Shown here one piece after another: positions 22,442 to 31,234 of a stretch of DNA of 31,310 nt. This stretch comes from an uncultured Sphingobacteriia bacterium (GTDB taxonomy: Bacteria > Bacteroidota > Bacteroidia > Chitinophagales > Chitinophagaceae), in the NCBI GenBank assembly GCA_945957225.1, contig CAMFKK010000003.1, positions 1 to 31,310 on the forward strand, given 5' to 3'. Every line of letters starts with the position of its first letter. Position 1 is the first letter of the stretch. The notes beneath the pieces are model-generated. The model saw nothing but the letters and a program-made list of their open reading frames with translations, was not told the DNA's origin and did not search any database. The translations under genes and the position numbers were made by a program.

Positions 22442-23493
22442 CTAGCAATTACCTGAATGGTTTTTTCTCCTACAGCAGTTAATCTACCAATGGGTTGGGC
22501 AAATGCAGCTAGCCCAAAGGATTCCAATACAGTCTGTACTTCTGCAAGAGCAGTAGGTGCTGCGGCAATCAATAATCCACCATTGGTTTGTGGATCCGGT
22601 AATAAATGAAACGCTTCCATGACGTTTACACCAGTACCAAATCCAACCTGACTGCTATAACTATTCCAGTTACGGAAAGTAGCATCGGGTCCAATTTTTT
22701 GTTGTTGATACACCCTGGCCGATTCCAAAATAGGGGTCTTGCTATAATCCAGTTCTGCCCCAAGACCACTGCCCTGGGCCATTTCCATCAAATGACCAAT
22801 CAAACCAAAACCTGTTACATCGGTCATGGCGTGAACACCAGGAATCTTACCCAATGCTTCTCCCGCTTTGTTTAAAGTGGTCAGTTGTTTGATCAATTGT
22901 TCCAAGTGTTCAGGACTAATTTTCTCCCTTTTTGAAGCCGTGGCCAAAATGCCCACACCAATGGCCTTGGTTAAAAAGAGTAAATCGCCTTCCTGAGCAG
23001 TATTATTTCTTTTGAGATTGGGAAGGTCTACAAGTCCAGTAACAGCCAATCCAAAAATGGGCTCGGGGCTATCAATGCTATGACCTCCGGCCAAGGGAAT
23101 TCCTGCTTCCAAACAAATGCTACGCGCTCCTTCCAATACGCGTTGGGCCAGTTCTGCAGGTAATTTTTCTACAGGCCATCCCAGAATGGCAATGGCCATT
23201 AATGGTTTGCCACCCATGGCATAGACATCAGAAATACTATTGGCCGATGCAATCTGTCCAAACGCATAAGCATCATCCACAATGGGCATAAAAAAATCGG
23301 TGGTACTAATCAATGCTGTTCCATTTCCCAAATCAAAAGCCGCCGCGTCATCATTGCTGGCATTGCCCACCAAGAGTGCCGAATAATCCGGAGCAATCAC
23401 GGAAGTTTTTAAAATATTGCTGAGTACAGCGGGAGAAATCTTGCAACCACAGCCACCGCCATGGGAATATTGGGTAAGTCTAATCTCAGACAT
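22438..23493 (-). CDS. selD: Selenide, water dikinase (selenophosphate synthase)
   Basis: A 351-residue enzyme that makes selenophosphate from selenide and ATP for selenocysteine or 2-selenouridine synthesis. The N-terminal HGGGCGCKIS (11-20) holds catalytic Cys15 and Lys18; it is the cysteine form, not a selenocysteine form. Further AIR-synthase-like signatures are NDDAAAFDL, TTDFFMPIVDDAYAFGQIAS, AGGHSIDSPEPIFGLAVTG and MTDVTGFGLIGHL. Start ATG 23493 is chosen because homologues begin here; an upstream in-frame extension has no support. birA lies 89 bases upstream on the same strand. No selA, selB or selU is in the window, so which selenium product is made is unknown. Confidence 0.94.
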   Translation of the reverse strand: MSEIRLTQYSHGGGCGCKISPAVLSNILKTSVIAPDYSALLVGNASNDDAAAFDLGNGTALISTTDFFMPIVDDAYAFGQIASANSISDVYAMGGKPLMAIAILGWPVEKLPAELAQRVLEGARSICLEAGIPLAGGHSIDSPEPIFGLAVTGLVDLPNLKRNNTAQEGDLLFLTKAIGVGILATASKREKISPEHLEQLIKQLTTLNKAGEALGKIPGVHAMTDVTGFGLIGHLMEMAQGSGLGAELDYSKTPILESARVYQQQKIGPDATFRNWNSYSSQVGFGTGVNVMEAFHLLPDPQTNGGLLIAAAPTALAEVQTVLESFGLAAFAQPIGRLTAVGEKTIQVIAS

Positions 23494-23582
23494 GATTGGA
23501 ATTTGACTGCAAATTACGTTCAAAGACCCAATCTGGGCTTTGGCAATTAGATTCCTGTCTGAATTAAAGGAATAGAAGGCTT

Positions 23583-24380
23583 TTAGCTTGGAATTACCCA
23601 AACCAATTGACCAAGATCATACTCTTCTTCTATTCCATTGTCCACTACCAATCGGCCATTGGCCCTGACCGCTTTGATCATGGGTTGAAACAAAATATTG
23701 TCTTTTTTTAAACTAACCCGTTCACCCTTTTTATACAAAATACGGTTATAGGCTTCCAACTGGGCTTGTATACCCCCAGCCAAAAGTTCCTGAAACCTAT
23801 ATTCCAAAGAAGCACAAAGCTGCTTGGCCAGTTCAACGGGGTCAAAATTTTTTCCGGTGATTTGTTTGAGTGAAACGGGGTTCTGAATAGATGGGTCAAA
23901 ACTGGTTTGGTTAATATTAATCCCAATTCCTACCACCGAATACTGCCAGTTAGCTCCTTTGAGATGGTTTTCTATTAAAATTCCTCCTGCCTTTCTGTCA
24001 CGCCAATACAAATCATTGGGCCATTTGATACGGGTTTCGTCACCTGCAAATTCACTAAAAAAGTCATAACAGGCCAGCGCAGTCATGATACTGATGGCAA
24101 ATTGTTGGCTAATGATTAAAAATTGGGTGTTTAGAACAATTGATAACAATATGTTTGAACCTGAATCGTCTTTCCATTGTTTACCCATTTGACCTTTTCC
24201 CATGGTTTGGTGATGGGCAAAGAAAGCCGCTCCATGAGCAGCCAAATTAGCCTGAACCTTATCAATGGCATAGATGTTGGTACTATCCACTTGGGCTAAT
24301 ACCAAAAATGGGTGACCAATGGGAGTTTTAGCATTTATAGGTAACAAAGAATTACTATTTTTGACAAAGGTAGCATTCAT
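23583..24380 (-). CDS. birA: Biotin-[acetyl-CoA-carboxylase] ligase, single-domain type
   Basis: A 265-residue biotin protein ligase that activates biotin with ATP and attaches it to carboxylase carrier domains. Motifs: VDSTN (about 32-36), QTMGKGQMGKQW (a variant of GRGRxGRxW), IKWPNDLYWRDRKAGGILIE (the biotin and ATP site), VVGIGININ, and a C-terminal beta domain (about 215-265). It lacks the N-terminal helix-turn-helix of Escherichia coli BirA, so it should be an enzyme only and not a repressor. It is divergent from rsfS (78 bases between starts). The AAACTTTG read on the minus strand at 24389-24396 is a near-match promoter box. Confidence 0.93.
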   Translation of the reverse strand: MNATFVKNSNSLLPINAKTPIGHPFLVLAQVDSTNIYAIDKVQANLAAHGAAFFAHHQTMGKGQMGKQWKDDSGSNILLSIVLNTQFLIISQQFAISIMTALACYDFFSEFAGDETRIKWPNDLYWRDRKAGGILIENHLKGANWQYSVVGIGININQTSFDPSIQNPVSLKQITGKNFDPVELAKQLCASLEYRFQELLAGGIQAQLEAYNRILYKKGERVSLKKDNILFQPMIKAVRANGRLVVDNGIEEEYDLGQLVWVIPS

Positions 24381-24458
24381 GGCAGATCCAAAGTTTGCAT
24401 ATAACTAAGGTAAACCCGGAATACTCAAGTTAAAATCACTATTAAACAAACACAATTA

Positions 24459-24869
24459 TTGGCAACGCTTTCTCTATCTAATAGCCGATCAAAACCCACC
24501 GGTAGCCGGCTTACCCGAAATTCAAAGATTTTCAAAACCATTGTCAAAGCCATCCAAGACAAGAAAGGGGAAGACCTGATTAGCTTGGACCTGAGAAAAA
24601 TTGAAGAGGCTTCTGCCGATTTTTTTGTGATTTGTCAGGCCGCTTCTACCACACAGGTAAAAGCCATTAGCGATTTTGTAGAAGAACAAGTGCGTTTGGC
24701 CTGCGGCGAACTGCCCTATAAACACGAGGGTAGAACCACAGGACAGTGGGCATTAATTGATTATGTGAATATTGTGGTTCATGTAATGCATCCAGAAGCG
24801 CGCAAATTTTATCAAATAGAAGAAATGTGGAGTGATGCTGCGGCACAACTGCACAATGACAACGAATAA
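24459..24869 (+). CDS. rsfS: Ribosomal silencing factor RsfS (DUF143)
   Basis: A 136-residue factor that binds ribosomal protein L14 and blocks joining of the 30S and 50S subunits, saving energy in starvation. The conserved core is FKTIVKAIQDKKGEDLISLD, ASADFFVICQAASTTQVKAI, YKHEGRTTGQWALIDYVNIVVHV and the C-terminal MHPEARKFYQIEEMWSDA. No ATG precedes the core in this frame. The best start is TTG 24459, which gives an N-terminus (MATLSLSNSRSKPT) of the usual length. ftsH follows 48 bases downstream, an order common in Bacteroidota. Confidence 0.92.
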   Translation: MATLSLSNSRSKPTGSRLTRNSKIFKTIVKAIQDKKGEDLISLDLRKIEEASADFFVICQAASTTQVKAISDFVEEQVRLACGELPYKHEGRTTGQWALIDYVNIVVHVMHPEARKFYQIEEMWSDAAAQLHNDNE

Positions 24870-24917
24870 GAAGCAAGCAATCATAGATCATCATTAATTA
24901 CAGAGGGAAACCAAGAT

Positions 24918-26969
24918 ATGTCACAGGAAAATAAGAGTCCAAAATTCAACATTCAGAACGATAAGGGCGATAGCCCACGTAAGGGACCCAAATTCAATTT
25001 GTATTGGATTTACGGAATCATTGCCGTGGTCTTAATCACATCAAATTTGTGGAGTTTTACTCCAGACGTTACCAATACCAATGAACTGGAATTCAAACAG
25101 GAAATGTTGGCCAAGGGCGATGTTCAAAAGCTGGAACTCATCAGTAATAAAAACCTAGTAAGGGTTTTTATCTCAAAAGACAGTTTGTCAAAAGCATTCT
25201 ATACCCAAAAATTCAGCAAGAAACCTTTGGACAAATCCAAGTTTGATGGCGTGGCTTTGTTTGAATTCAAAGTAACTGATTGGAAAAGCTTTAATGATAA
25301 TTTGAAAGAATTTTATGTAGCCCATCCAGAAGTAAAACAAGTGGCTGCTACCATTAAGGACGAGGGAGAATGGTTTGGACCCGTTGCCAATACCATCTTC
25401 TCATTGGTCATCATCATTGCAGCTTGGGTTTTGCTCATGCGCAAAATGGGTGGACCATCAGGTGGTGGTGGACCAGGGGGTATTTTCAATATTGGAAAAT
25501 CAAAAGCTACTTTGTTTGACAAAGGTGCTAAAGTCAATATCACTTTCTCTGATGTAGCTGGTTTGGATGAAGCCAAGGTAGAAGTGATGGAGATAGTAGA
25601 CTTCTTAAAAAATCCCAAGAAATATACTTCGCTAGGTGGAAAGATTCCCAAGGGTGCTTTGCTCATTGGACCTCCCGGTACTGGTAAAACCTTATTGGCA
25701 AAAGCCATGGCGGGTGAAGCACAAGTACCTTTCTTTAGCTTGAGTGGTAGTGATTTTGTGGAGATGTTTGTGGGTGTGGGTGCCAGCCGTGTTCGTGACT
25801 TGTTTAAGCAAGCCCGTGAAAAAGCACCATGTATCATTTTCATTGATGAGATTGACGCCATTGGTAGGGCTAGGGGTAGAAATGCCATGATGAGTAACGA
25901 CGAGCGTGAAAATACCTTGAACCAGTTGTTGGTAGAGATGGATGGATTTGGTGGAGACACTGGTATCATTATCTTGGCCGCAACCAACCGCCCTGATGTA
26001 TTGGATTCAGCCTTATTGCGTCCAGGCCGTTTTGACCGTCAGATCTCTATTGACCGCCCAGACGTAGTAGGTAGAGAAGCCATTTTCAAAGTGCATTTGA
26101 TGGCCATCAAAATTTCTGAAACACTGGATATTCATAAACTGGCAGAGCAGACCCCAGGTTTTGCTGGCGCCGATATTGCCAACGTATGTAATGAAGCCGC
26201 ATTGATTGCCGCCAGAAAAGACAAGTTGGCCGTAGACATGAGCGATTTCCAAGACGCTATTGACCGTGTGATTGGTGGTCTTGAGAAAAAGAACAAGATT
26301 ATTTCTCCAGACGAGAAAGAAGTGATTGCTTATCACGAAGCCGGACACGCTATTTGTGGCTGGTTCTTGGAGCACGCTTATCCTTTGTTAAAAGTAACCA
26401 TTGTACCAAGAGGAACCGCAGCCTTGGGATATGCCCAATACACACCAAAGGAACAATATCTTTATACCACAGAGCAATTGATTGACCAATTGTGTATGAC
26501 CTTGGGTGGTAGGGCTGCAGAAGAAATCTTCTTTGGTAAAATTTCTACAGGCGCATCCAATGACTTGCAACAGATTACCAAAATGGCTTACTCCATGGTT
26601 ACCACTTATGGTATGAATGATAAGATTGGTAATGTTAGTTTCTATGATCCTTCTCAGGAAAACAGCTTTACCAAACCCTTTAGTGAAGAGACTGGTAAGA
26701 TGATTGATGACGAAGTGCGTAAACTGGTAAGTGAAGCCTATCAGCGCACCATTGCCTTACTTACAGAACGTAGAGCAGAGGTAGAATTGTTGGCCAAAGA
26801 ATTATTGGACAAAGAAGTCTTGCATAAATCTGATGTAGAAGAATTGATTGGTAAAAGACCTTTTGAAGAAAAGAAAATCTTAGAAGTACCCATTCCTCCA
26901 ACACCAGGTGAATTGCCCATCATACCTATAATTGGTACCGATGAAGAACCCATTGCACCCATTAGCTAA
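24918..26969 (+). CDS. ftsH: ATP-dependent zinc metalloprotease FtsH
   Basis: A 683-residue inner-membrane AAA+ protease for quality control of membrane and regulatory proteins. An N-terminal helix (about 28-46), a periplasmic domain (about 50-150) and a second helix (about 157-174) precede a Gly-rich linker. The AAA domain has Walker A GPPGTGKT (251-258), Walker B CIIFIDEIDAIG (305-316), and the second region of homology ATNRPDVLDSALLRPGRFDR (355-374). The peptidase site HEAGH (473-477) has its third zinc ligand D549 in TGASND. The C-terminus has a Pro/Ile-rich tail (about 648-683: VPIPPTPGELPIIPIIG) with no recognised function. ATG 24918 lies behind a weak AGAGGGAAA. The LUD gene follows by 10 bases. 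Confidence 0.97.
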   Translation: MSQENKSPKFNIQNDKGDSPRKGPKFNLYWIYGIIAVVLITSNLWSFTPDVTNTNELEFKQEMLAKGDVQKLELISNKNLVRVFISKDSLSKAFYTQKFSKKPLDKSKFDGVALFEFKVTDWKSFNDNLKEFYVAHPEVKQVAATIKDEGEWFGPVANTIFSLVIIIAAWVLLMRKMGGPSGGGGPGGIFNIGKSKATLFDKGAKVNITFSDVAGLDEAKVEVMEIVDFLKNPKKYTSLGGKIPKGALLIGPPGTGKTLLAKAMAGEAQVPFFSLSGSDFVEMFVGVGASRVRDLFKQAREKAPCIIFIDEIDAIGRARGRNAMMSNDERENTLNQLLVEMDGFGGDTGIIILAATNRPDVLDSALLRPGRFDRQISIDRPDVVGREAIFKVHLMAIKISETLDIHKLAEQTPGFAGADIANVCNEAALIAARKDKLAVDMSDFQDAIDRVIGGLEKKNKIISPDEKEVIAYHEAGHAICGWFLEHAYPLLKVTIVPRGTAALGYAQYTPKEQYLYTTEQLIDQLCMTLGGRAAEEIFFGKISTGASNDLQQITKMAYSMVTTYGMNDKIGNVSFYDPSQENSFTKPFSEETGKMIDDEVRKLVSEAYQRTIALLTERRAEVELLAKELLDKEVLHKSDVEELIGKRPFEEKKILEVPIPPTPGELPIIPIIGTDEEPIAPIS

Positions 26970-26979
26970 TTAACGGATC

Positions 26980-27612
26980 ATGGCCGATAACGCTAGAGAA
27001 AATATATTAAACAGGATCAAACAGGCACTGAAAAAACCAGTGCCTGTTCCCTTTCCTGCATCAGAAGGAAATGAGTTGTTGTTTCAACCCGCTGACCAGG
27101 ATGTAGAAATCATTTTTGCTGAAAATTTTACCCAACTACAAGGTAGGTTCTCCTATTGTGCCAATGAAGCAGAATTGGCTGTTCAATTAAATGCACTGTC
27201 AGCTCAGCGCAAATGGTCCAAGATCTTTTGTGTAGAACCCACGTTAAAATCTGTGTTGGCAGAAAAAGGATTTACCAATACAGACGCTACAGACCTGGCT
27301 TCCTGTGATGCATCCATCACTTACTGTGAGCAGTTGGTGGCTAGAACAGGTTCTTTGTTATTAAGCAGCGGTCAGGCCAGTGGCAGAACCGTCAGTGTCT
27401 ATGCACCGGTACATATATGTGTGGCTTATACAGACCAATTGGTTTATGATATAGCCGATGGCATCCATAGTTTAATAGACCGCTATCGTTTAAACCTACC
27501 ATCCTTGATTACCCTGGCATCGGGCCCCAGCCGAACCGCCGATATTGAAAAGACATTGGTAGTAGGGGTACATGGCCCCAAAGAAGTTTTTTGCTTTTTA
27601 CTAGACAGGTAA
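26980..27612 (+). CDS. LUD-domain protein (LutC/YkgG-like)
   Basis: A 210-residue LUD-domain protein related to LutC, a subunit of the lactate-oxidation complex LutABC. Visible features are an N-terminal helix NARENILNRIKQAL, the central YCEQLVARTGSLLLSSG (about 114-130) and the C-terminal ASGPSRTADIEKTLVVGVHG with PKEVFCFLLD, all typical of the family. No lutA or lutB is present, so lactate oxidation is not supported by context. Single LUD proteins next to ftsH are common in Bacteroidota and their role is unclear. The 10-base gap to ftsH suggests a shared transcript. Confidence 0.88.
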   Translation: MADNARENILNRIKQALKKPVPVPFPASEGNELLFQPADQDVEIIFAENFTQLQGRFSYCANEAELAVQLNALSAQRKWSKIFCVEPTLKSVLAEKGFTNTDATDLASCDASITYCEQLVARTGSLLLSSGQASGRTVSVYAPVHICVAYTDQLVYDIADGIHSLIDRYRLNLPSLITLASGPSRTADIEKTLVVGVHGPKEVFCFLLDR

Positions 27613-27638
27613 TAAACGCTTAGCAGTATCTTTAACAC

Positions 27639-28076
27639 ATGAACCAAAACACCGTTCATCAGATTTTTGTCTATGGGTCCCTACGCAGTGGATTCAATGC
27701 TCCTGCTTATGAATATATCAGCCGATATTTTCAATTAGTAGCACCTGCTAAAGTGCGTGGATTACTCTTTGATATGGGTGAATACCCCGCTGCCCTTCCA
27801 ACCTCAGAAGACCATTTTATTATTGGAGAATTATACAGCATTAAAGAGGAAGATGAATTTGCCTGGGCCTTGGAACAATTGGATGAGTATGAGGGCATCA
27901 ATGATGCACCAGAAGACGCAGCAGTTTCCTTTAGGAGAGACCTAGTAGAAGTCTTTACTTCAAACGGAAATACTACCGCTTGGATTTATTGGTTTAATAG
28001 CCCCGTGCAAGACAAACCCATAATTGCCAGTGGCGATGTGTTGGAATACTTACACCAACAGCAACAAAAAAAATAA
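27639..28076 (+). CDS. Gamma-glutamylcyclotransferase-like (AIG2/YtfP) protein
   Basis: A 145-residue protein of the GGCT/AIG2 fold. The substrate-binding loop VYGSLR lies at 11-16, followed by RGLLFDMGEYPAALP (40-54) and IIGELYSI. The candidate catalytic glutamate is E83 in LDEYEG (81-86). Members cyclise gamma-glutamyl amines or peptides to 5-oxoproline, but the natural substrate of this bacterial group is generally unknown. It begins 26 bases after the LUD gene and its TAA ends one base before the lpxH ATG, so lpxH expression is probably coupled to it. Confidence 0.88.
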   Translation: MNQNTVHQIFVYGSLRSGFNAPAYEYISRYFQLVAPAKVRGLLFDMGEYPAALPTSEDHFIIGELYSIKEEDEFAWALEQLDEYEGINDAPEDAAVSFRRDLVEVFTSNGNTTAWIYWFNSPVQDKPIIASGDVLEYLHQQQQKK

Positions 28077-28077
28077 G

Positions 28078-28836
28078 ATGGACATTAACCCAGAGAAACA
28101 GATTTATTTTTTGTCCGATTTTCATTTGGGTGCTCCCAATCATGCACAAAGTTTGGTAAGAGAAAAAAAACTAGTGGCTTTTTTAGATTCCATCAAAGAC
28201 AAGGCAGCAGAGATTTTTATAGTAGGAGATATTTTTGACTTTTGGTTTGAATACAAAACCGTGGTGCCAAAAGGTTTTACCAGACTCTTTGGTAAATTGG
28301 CAGAACTCTCAGACTTGGGCATTCCCATGCACGTATTTGTGGGAAACCATGATATGTGGATGCGTGGTTATTTTAAAGAAGAATTCAATATCCCTGTATA
28401 CTTTGAACCGGAGTTGATTGAACGCGCCGGCAAACGTTTTTTTATTGGCCATGGTGATGGTCTAGGACCAGGTGATCATGGCTTTAAGTTTATCAAAAAA
28501 ATCTTTCGCAGCCCCATTTGTCAATGGTTGTTTGGAAATTTGTTGCACCCTGATTGGGCCATTGGTTTGGCCAATTATTTTAGCCGCAAAAGCAGAGAAA
28601 AAACGGGCGATGCCGATGCCAATTTCTTGGGTGAAGAAAATGAGTGGTTGATCATTTTCTCTAAAGACTATTTGGAAAAAGACAGGGTGGATTATTTTAT
28701 TTTTGGCCACCGTCACTATCCCATCAAACTTGCTTTAGAGGGTGGTGCCTATTACCTAAACCTTGGTGATTGGATCCGCAATTTTACCTATGCTAGTTTT
28801 GATGGACAAGCATTGAACCTACACAAGTGGGAATAA
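28078..28836 (+). CDS. lpxH: UDP-2,3-diacylglucosamine diphosphatase (lipid A biosynthesis)
   Basis: A 252-residue calcineurin-type metallophosphoesterase cleaving UDP-2,3-diacylglucosamine to lipid X, at the inner face of the inner membrane. Metal-binding motifs run in order: FLSDFHLG (D14, H16), GDIFDFW (D51), GNHD (N90, H91), GHGD (H125) and GHRH near the C-terminus. The start is ATG 28078, one base after the preceding stop; the frame opens earlier but inside the previous gene. LpxH is the usual choice for DFHLG/GDIFDFW proteins of this size in Bacteroidota, although the paralogous LpxH2-type phosphoesterases are hard to separate by eye. The MscS-type channel gene starts 10 bases later, so the envelope genes are probably cotranscribed. 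Confidence 0.88.
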   Translation: MDINPEKQIYFLSDFHLGAPNHAQSLVREKKLVAFLDSIKDKAAEIFIVGDIFDFWFEYKTVVPKGFTRLFGKLAELSDLGIPMHVFVGNHDMWMRGYFKEEFNIPVYFEPELIERAGKRFFIGHGDGLGPGDHGFKFIKKIFRSPICQWLFGNLLHPDWAIGLANYFSRKSREKTGDADANFLGEENEWLIIFSKDYLEKDRVDYFIFGHRHYPIKLALEGGAYYLNLGDWIRNFTYASFDGQALNLHKWE

Positions 28837-28846
28837 ATTTTTGGCA

Positions 28847-29947
28847 ATGGAAAAGATCTTAAAAACGGTATTCCTCAATAATAGTATTGAAAGCTATCTA
28901 ATGGTCATTGCCATCATAGTTTTGGCCATTGTATGCAAGCGTTTGATCTCTAAATATTTTGCTAGCCTATTGTACAAAATGGTGGGCAAAGCGGGTAAAA
29001 ATATCAAGAAGCAGTCTTTCTATGACCTAGTGGTGCAACCATTAGACATGTTCTTGGTGGTGGTTATTTCTTTGGTTGCCATTGACCAACTCAATTATCC
29101 AAAGGCTTTTGAAGTTAAAATCTATCATATAACGCTTAGGCAACTACTTGAATCAATTGCCAATGGGGTGATGATTGTTTTATTTATCTGGCTCTGTATT
29201 CGCGTGATTGAATTTTTAGCGCTAATTCTAGAAGACAAAGCCAATCTAACGCAGGATCAGAGTGATAACCAATTGATTGTTTTTTTCAAAGACTTCTTCA
29301 AAGTACTCTTAGTCATCATTGGTTTCTTGATGATTTTCCATTTCTCTTTTAACAAAGACGTGAGCAACCTACTCACAGGTTTGAGTATTGTGGGTGCGGC
29401 CATTGCACTGGCTATGCGCGAGAGCATGGAAAACCTAATTGCTTCTTTTATCATTTTCTTTGACAAACCCTTTGTTACAGGAGACTTGGTAAAGGGTGCT
29501 AACTTTCAAGGTAATATTGAAAAAATTGGACTACGTTGTACAAGAATTAGAACCCTTGAAAAAACCTTGATTTCTGTTCCTAACAAACAAATGGTTGACA
29601 GCATTATTGACAATATTTCTTTGCGCTCTCAACGCAAAGTAGAATTAAAATTAGAATTGAGTTTGCTCACTACTGCTAGCCAAACAAAAGCTTGGATCAA
29701 AGACCTGCGTAGCGCTTTGCAAAATCATCCTGATATTGAAAACTATACTTTGTTTTTTGCAGAAACGGGCAAAACCGTTCACCAGATTAGCTTGGAATAT
29801 TTTACCAGCATGGAACAAAGCGTGGAAAATTTTAATGAAACTAGGGAACAGGTTAACTTGAATATCTTGGAATTATTGGAACAACACCAAATAGAACTAG
29901 CGGCACAAAGCACAGAAGTGGTTGTCAAGAACCATACTGGGGAATAA
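28847..29947 (+). CDS. MscS-family mechanosensitive ion channel
   Basis: A 366-residue small-conductance mechanosensitive channel that opens under membrane tension to release solutes after hypo-osmotic shock. Helices lie at about 15-32, 68-82, 102-125 and 143-165. The pore helix region, NLLTGLSIVGAAIALAMRES (about 173-192), has small residues matching the Gly/Ala packing of MscS TM3. It is followed by the beta domain (FFDKPFVTGDLV, GNIEKIGLRCTRIRT, VPNK) and a C-terminal cytoplasmic alpha/beta domain. ATG 28847 is preferred to the TTG six bases earlier. It ends 12 bases before the convergent thioredoxin gene; a weak 8-bp stem (29951-29958 with 29969-29976) is the only hairpin in that gap. Confidence 0.92.
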   Translation: MEKILKTVFLNNSIESYLMVIAIIVLAIVCKRLISKYFASLLYKMVGKAGKNIKKQSFYDLVVQPLDMFLVVVISLVAIDQLNYPKAFEVKIYHITLRQLLESIANGVMIVLFIWLCIRVIEFLALILEDKANLTQDQSDNQLIVFFKDFFKVLLVIIGFLMIFHFSFNKDVSNLLTGLSIVGAAIALAMRESMENLIASFIIFFDKPFVTGDLVKGANFQGNIEKIGLRCTRIRTLEKTLISVPNKQMVDSIIDNISLRSQRKVELKLELSLLTTASQTKAWIKDLRSALQNHPDIENYTLFFAETGKTVHQISLEYFTSMEQSVENFNETREQVNLNILELLEQHQIELAAQSTEVVVKNHTGE

Positions 29948-29959
29948 GACTAGTTGTTA

Positions 29960-30487
29960 TTATAAGGCAGCAACTATTTCTCCCAATTCCTTTTCCATAT
30001 AACCTGTCTTGCCATATTCTTCTACTCTACCTACTTCTTTACCGTTGACTAGAACAACAAATGTTGGAACGGTTTTTAAATGAAATTTTTCATGTAGTTG
30101 TTGAACAGCCATTTTTTTTGGATCAACCGCAACCAAAGTGATTTTTGATTCAGGAAATCCTGCTTTATCTATTAGTCTATAAAACTTTGGAAGCAGATTT
30201 TGTGAATCATGACACCAGGTGCCACAGAAAACCAGAAGTGTAATTTTTGACCCATTTTTTTGAAAAGCGGCAACCGCACTCGCATCGGCATCGCCGTATT
30301 TGCCATTCTCTATAAACCACTGAAAGCTGGTGTCATTCACTAAGATACTCTTATTGATGATGCCCTTTAATGCCTTGCTTCCATTGGTATCTGTAAAGAC
30401 TTGGTAATTGGGTTTGGAACTTATTTTGCTAGTAGCACAAGAAAAGACCAACACAGAAAACAGAGCAAAGATCAGCGCGCGTATCAT
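29960..30487 (-). CDS. Thioredoxin-like lipoprotein
   Basis: A 175-residue exported thioredoxin-fold protein. The N-terminus MIRALIFALFSVLVFSC carries a lipobox-like end, with Cys17 as the lipidated residue, so it is likely anchored in the cell envelope. The redox motif is CGTWC (88-92), in the family setting LLVFCGTWCHDSQNLLPKF. A cis-proline segment LKTVPTFVVLVNG completes the fold. It probably acts in periplasmic thiol-disulfide exchange; the partner is unknown. Its ATG overlaps the stop of the upstream MerR-type gene by four bases (30484-30487), so the two are translationally coupled, an uncommon pairing that could mean the regulator and the thioredoxin share a stress response (inference). 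Confidence 0.9.
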   Translation of the reverse strand: MIRALIFALFSVLVFSCATSKISSKPNYQVFTDTNGSKALKGIINKSILVNDTSFQWFIENGKYGDADASAVAAFQKNGSKITLLVFCGTWCHDSQNLLPKFYRLIDKAGFPESKITLVAVDPKKMAVQQLHEKFHLKTVPTFVVLVNGKEVGRVEEYGKTGYMEKELGEIVAAL

Positions 30488-31122
30488 GAAGCTAGATTGG
30501 ATTTCAATTCTAGTAAGAATCCTTTGAACTTATTGAGGGTCTGCACCAATTGCGCCTGGGTATCGGCCTGGGCCTTATTGTTTTTCAAATAATTCTTGGC
30601 TCCTTCTATAGAGAATTTTCTTTGGCGTAACAGAAAATAAATCAGTTGTAAATTCTTAATATCTTCTACACGGAATAAGCGGTCTCCCTTTCTGGTTTTT
30701 CTGGGTTGTAAAATGTCAAATTCATTTTCCCAGTAGCGCAACAAAGAAGTGTTTACTTTAAACCAGCCGGCAACCTCGCTAATACTATAATAGAGTTTCT
30801 GAGCCAAAATACTTTCTTCTGGAACATCAATCAGATCCAGTTCCGTATCCATTTCACGGAAAGATTTTCTACCGCGTTTGCTGCTTTTCTTTTCTTCTAG
30901 AACAATGGATTCTTTGGGCTCGGCTACTTTTTTAACCTTAATCCTAACCCCAATATTTTGGTTTTCATAGACCATGGCTGGTTCTGCCACGGGTACCTGC
31001 AACACTTCAACGGGTGGTTTGGGAGCAGCGGGTTTGGCAACAACGCGTTCCTTTTTGGGCTTTGGAGCAGCGGTTTCTATAGGGAATCCAAATAAGTCTA
31101 ATTGTTGCAAAGGTCCTGCCAT
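30484..31122 (-). CDS. MerR-family transcriptional regulator with long low-complexity N-terminus
   Basis: A 212-residue protein. Residues 111-180 form a MerR-type winged helix-turn-helix: YYSISEVAGWFKVNTSLLRY, then WENEF, GDRLFRVEDIKNLQLIYFLL. A short C-terminal helix (about 186-210) is the likely dimerisation part. The first ~110 residues are rich in Pro, Lys, Ala and Val (for example APKPKKERVVAKPAAPKPP) and look disordered, which is unusual because most MerR proteins begin with the DNA-binding domain. No effector-binding cysteines are visible. Start ATG 31122 is used; TTG 31140 is an alternative. The 3' end overlaps the thioredoxin gene. TACTTTTA read on the minus strand just upstream is a near-match promoter box. 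Confidence 0.87.
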   Translation of the reverse strand: MAGPLQQLDLFGFPIETAAPKPKKERVVAKPAAPKPPVEVLQVPVAEPAMVYENQNIGVRIKVKKVAEPKESIVLEEKKSSKRGRKSFREMDTELDLIDVPEESILAQKLYYSISEVAGWFKVNTSLLRYWENEFDILQPRKTRKGDRLFRVEDIKNLQLIYFLLRQRKFSIEGAKNYLKNNKAQADTQAQLVQTLNKFKGFLLELKSNLAS

Positions 31123-31214
31123 GCCATAAAAGTAGCACAACTAACTGTCCTTACTAGCATACTGGAGCGTATGGTGGAAAAGAAGGCTTTTACTGGGGAA
31201 AGCTATTGAATTGC

Positions 31215-31222
31215 TAGCTTTG
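31215..31222 (+). promoter_or_regulatory. Bacteroidota -7 box for a divergent gene at the contig end
   Basis: TAGCTTTG is an exact TAnnTTTG match 12 bases before an ATG at 31235. It points away from the MerR-type gene and suggests a rightward gene whose body is missing. Confidence 0.45.
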
Positions 31223-31234
31223 TAAAAAAGGGAT

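Noticed and set aside
25313..25987. 224-codon open frame on the minus strand inside ftsH
   Set aside because: It is antisense to the conserved AAA domain, and the conservation belongs to ftsH; no independent signals.
29951..29976. Terminator between the MscS-type and thioredoxin genes
   Set aside because: The stem is short, has a wobble pair, covers the thioredoxin stop codon and lacks a proper T-run; left as a remark only.
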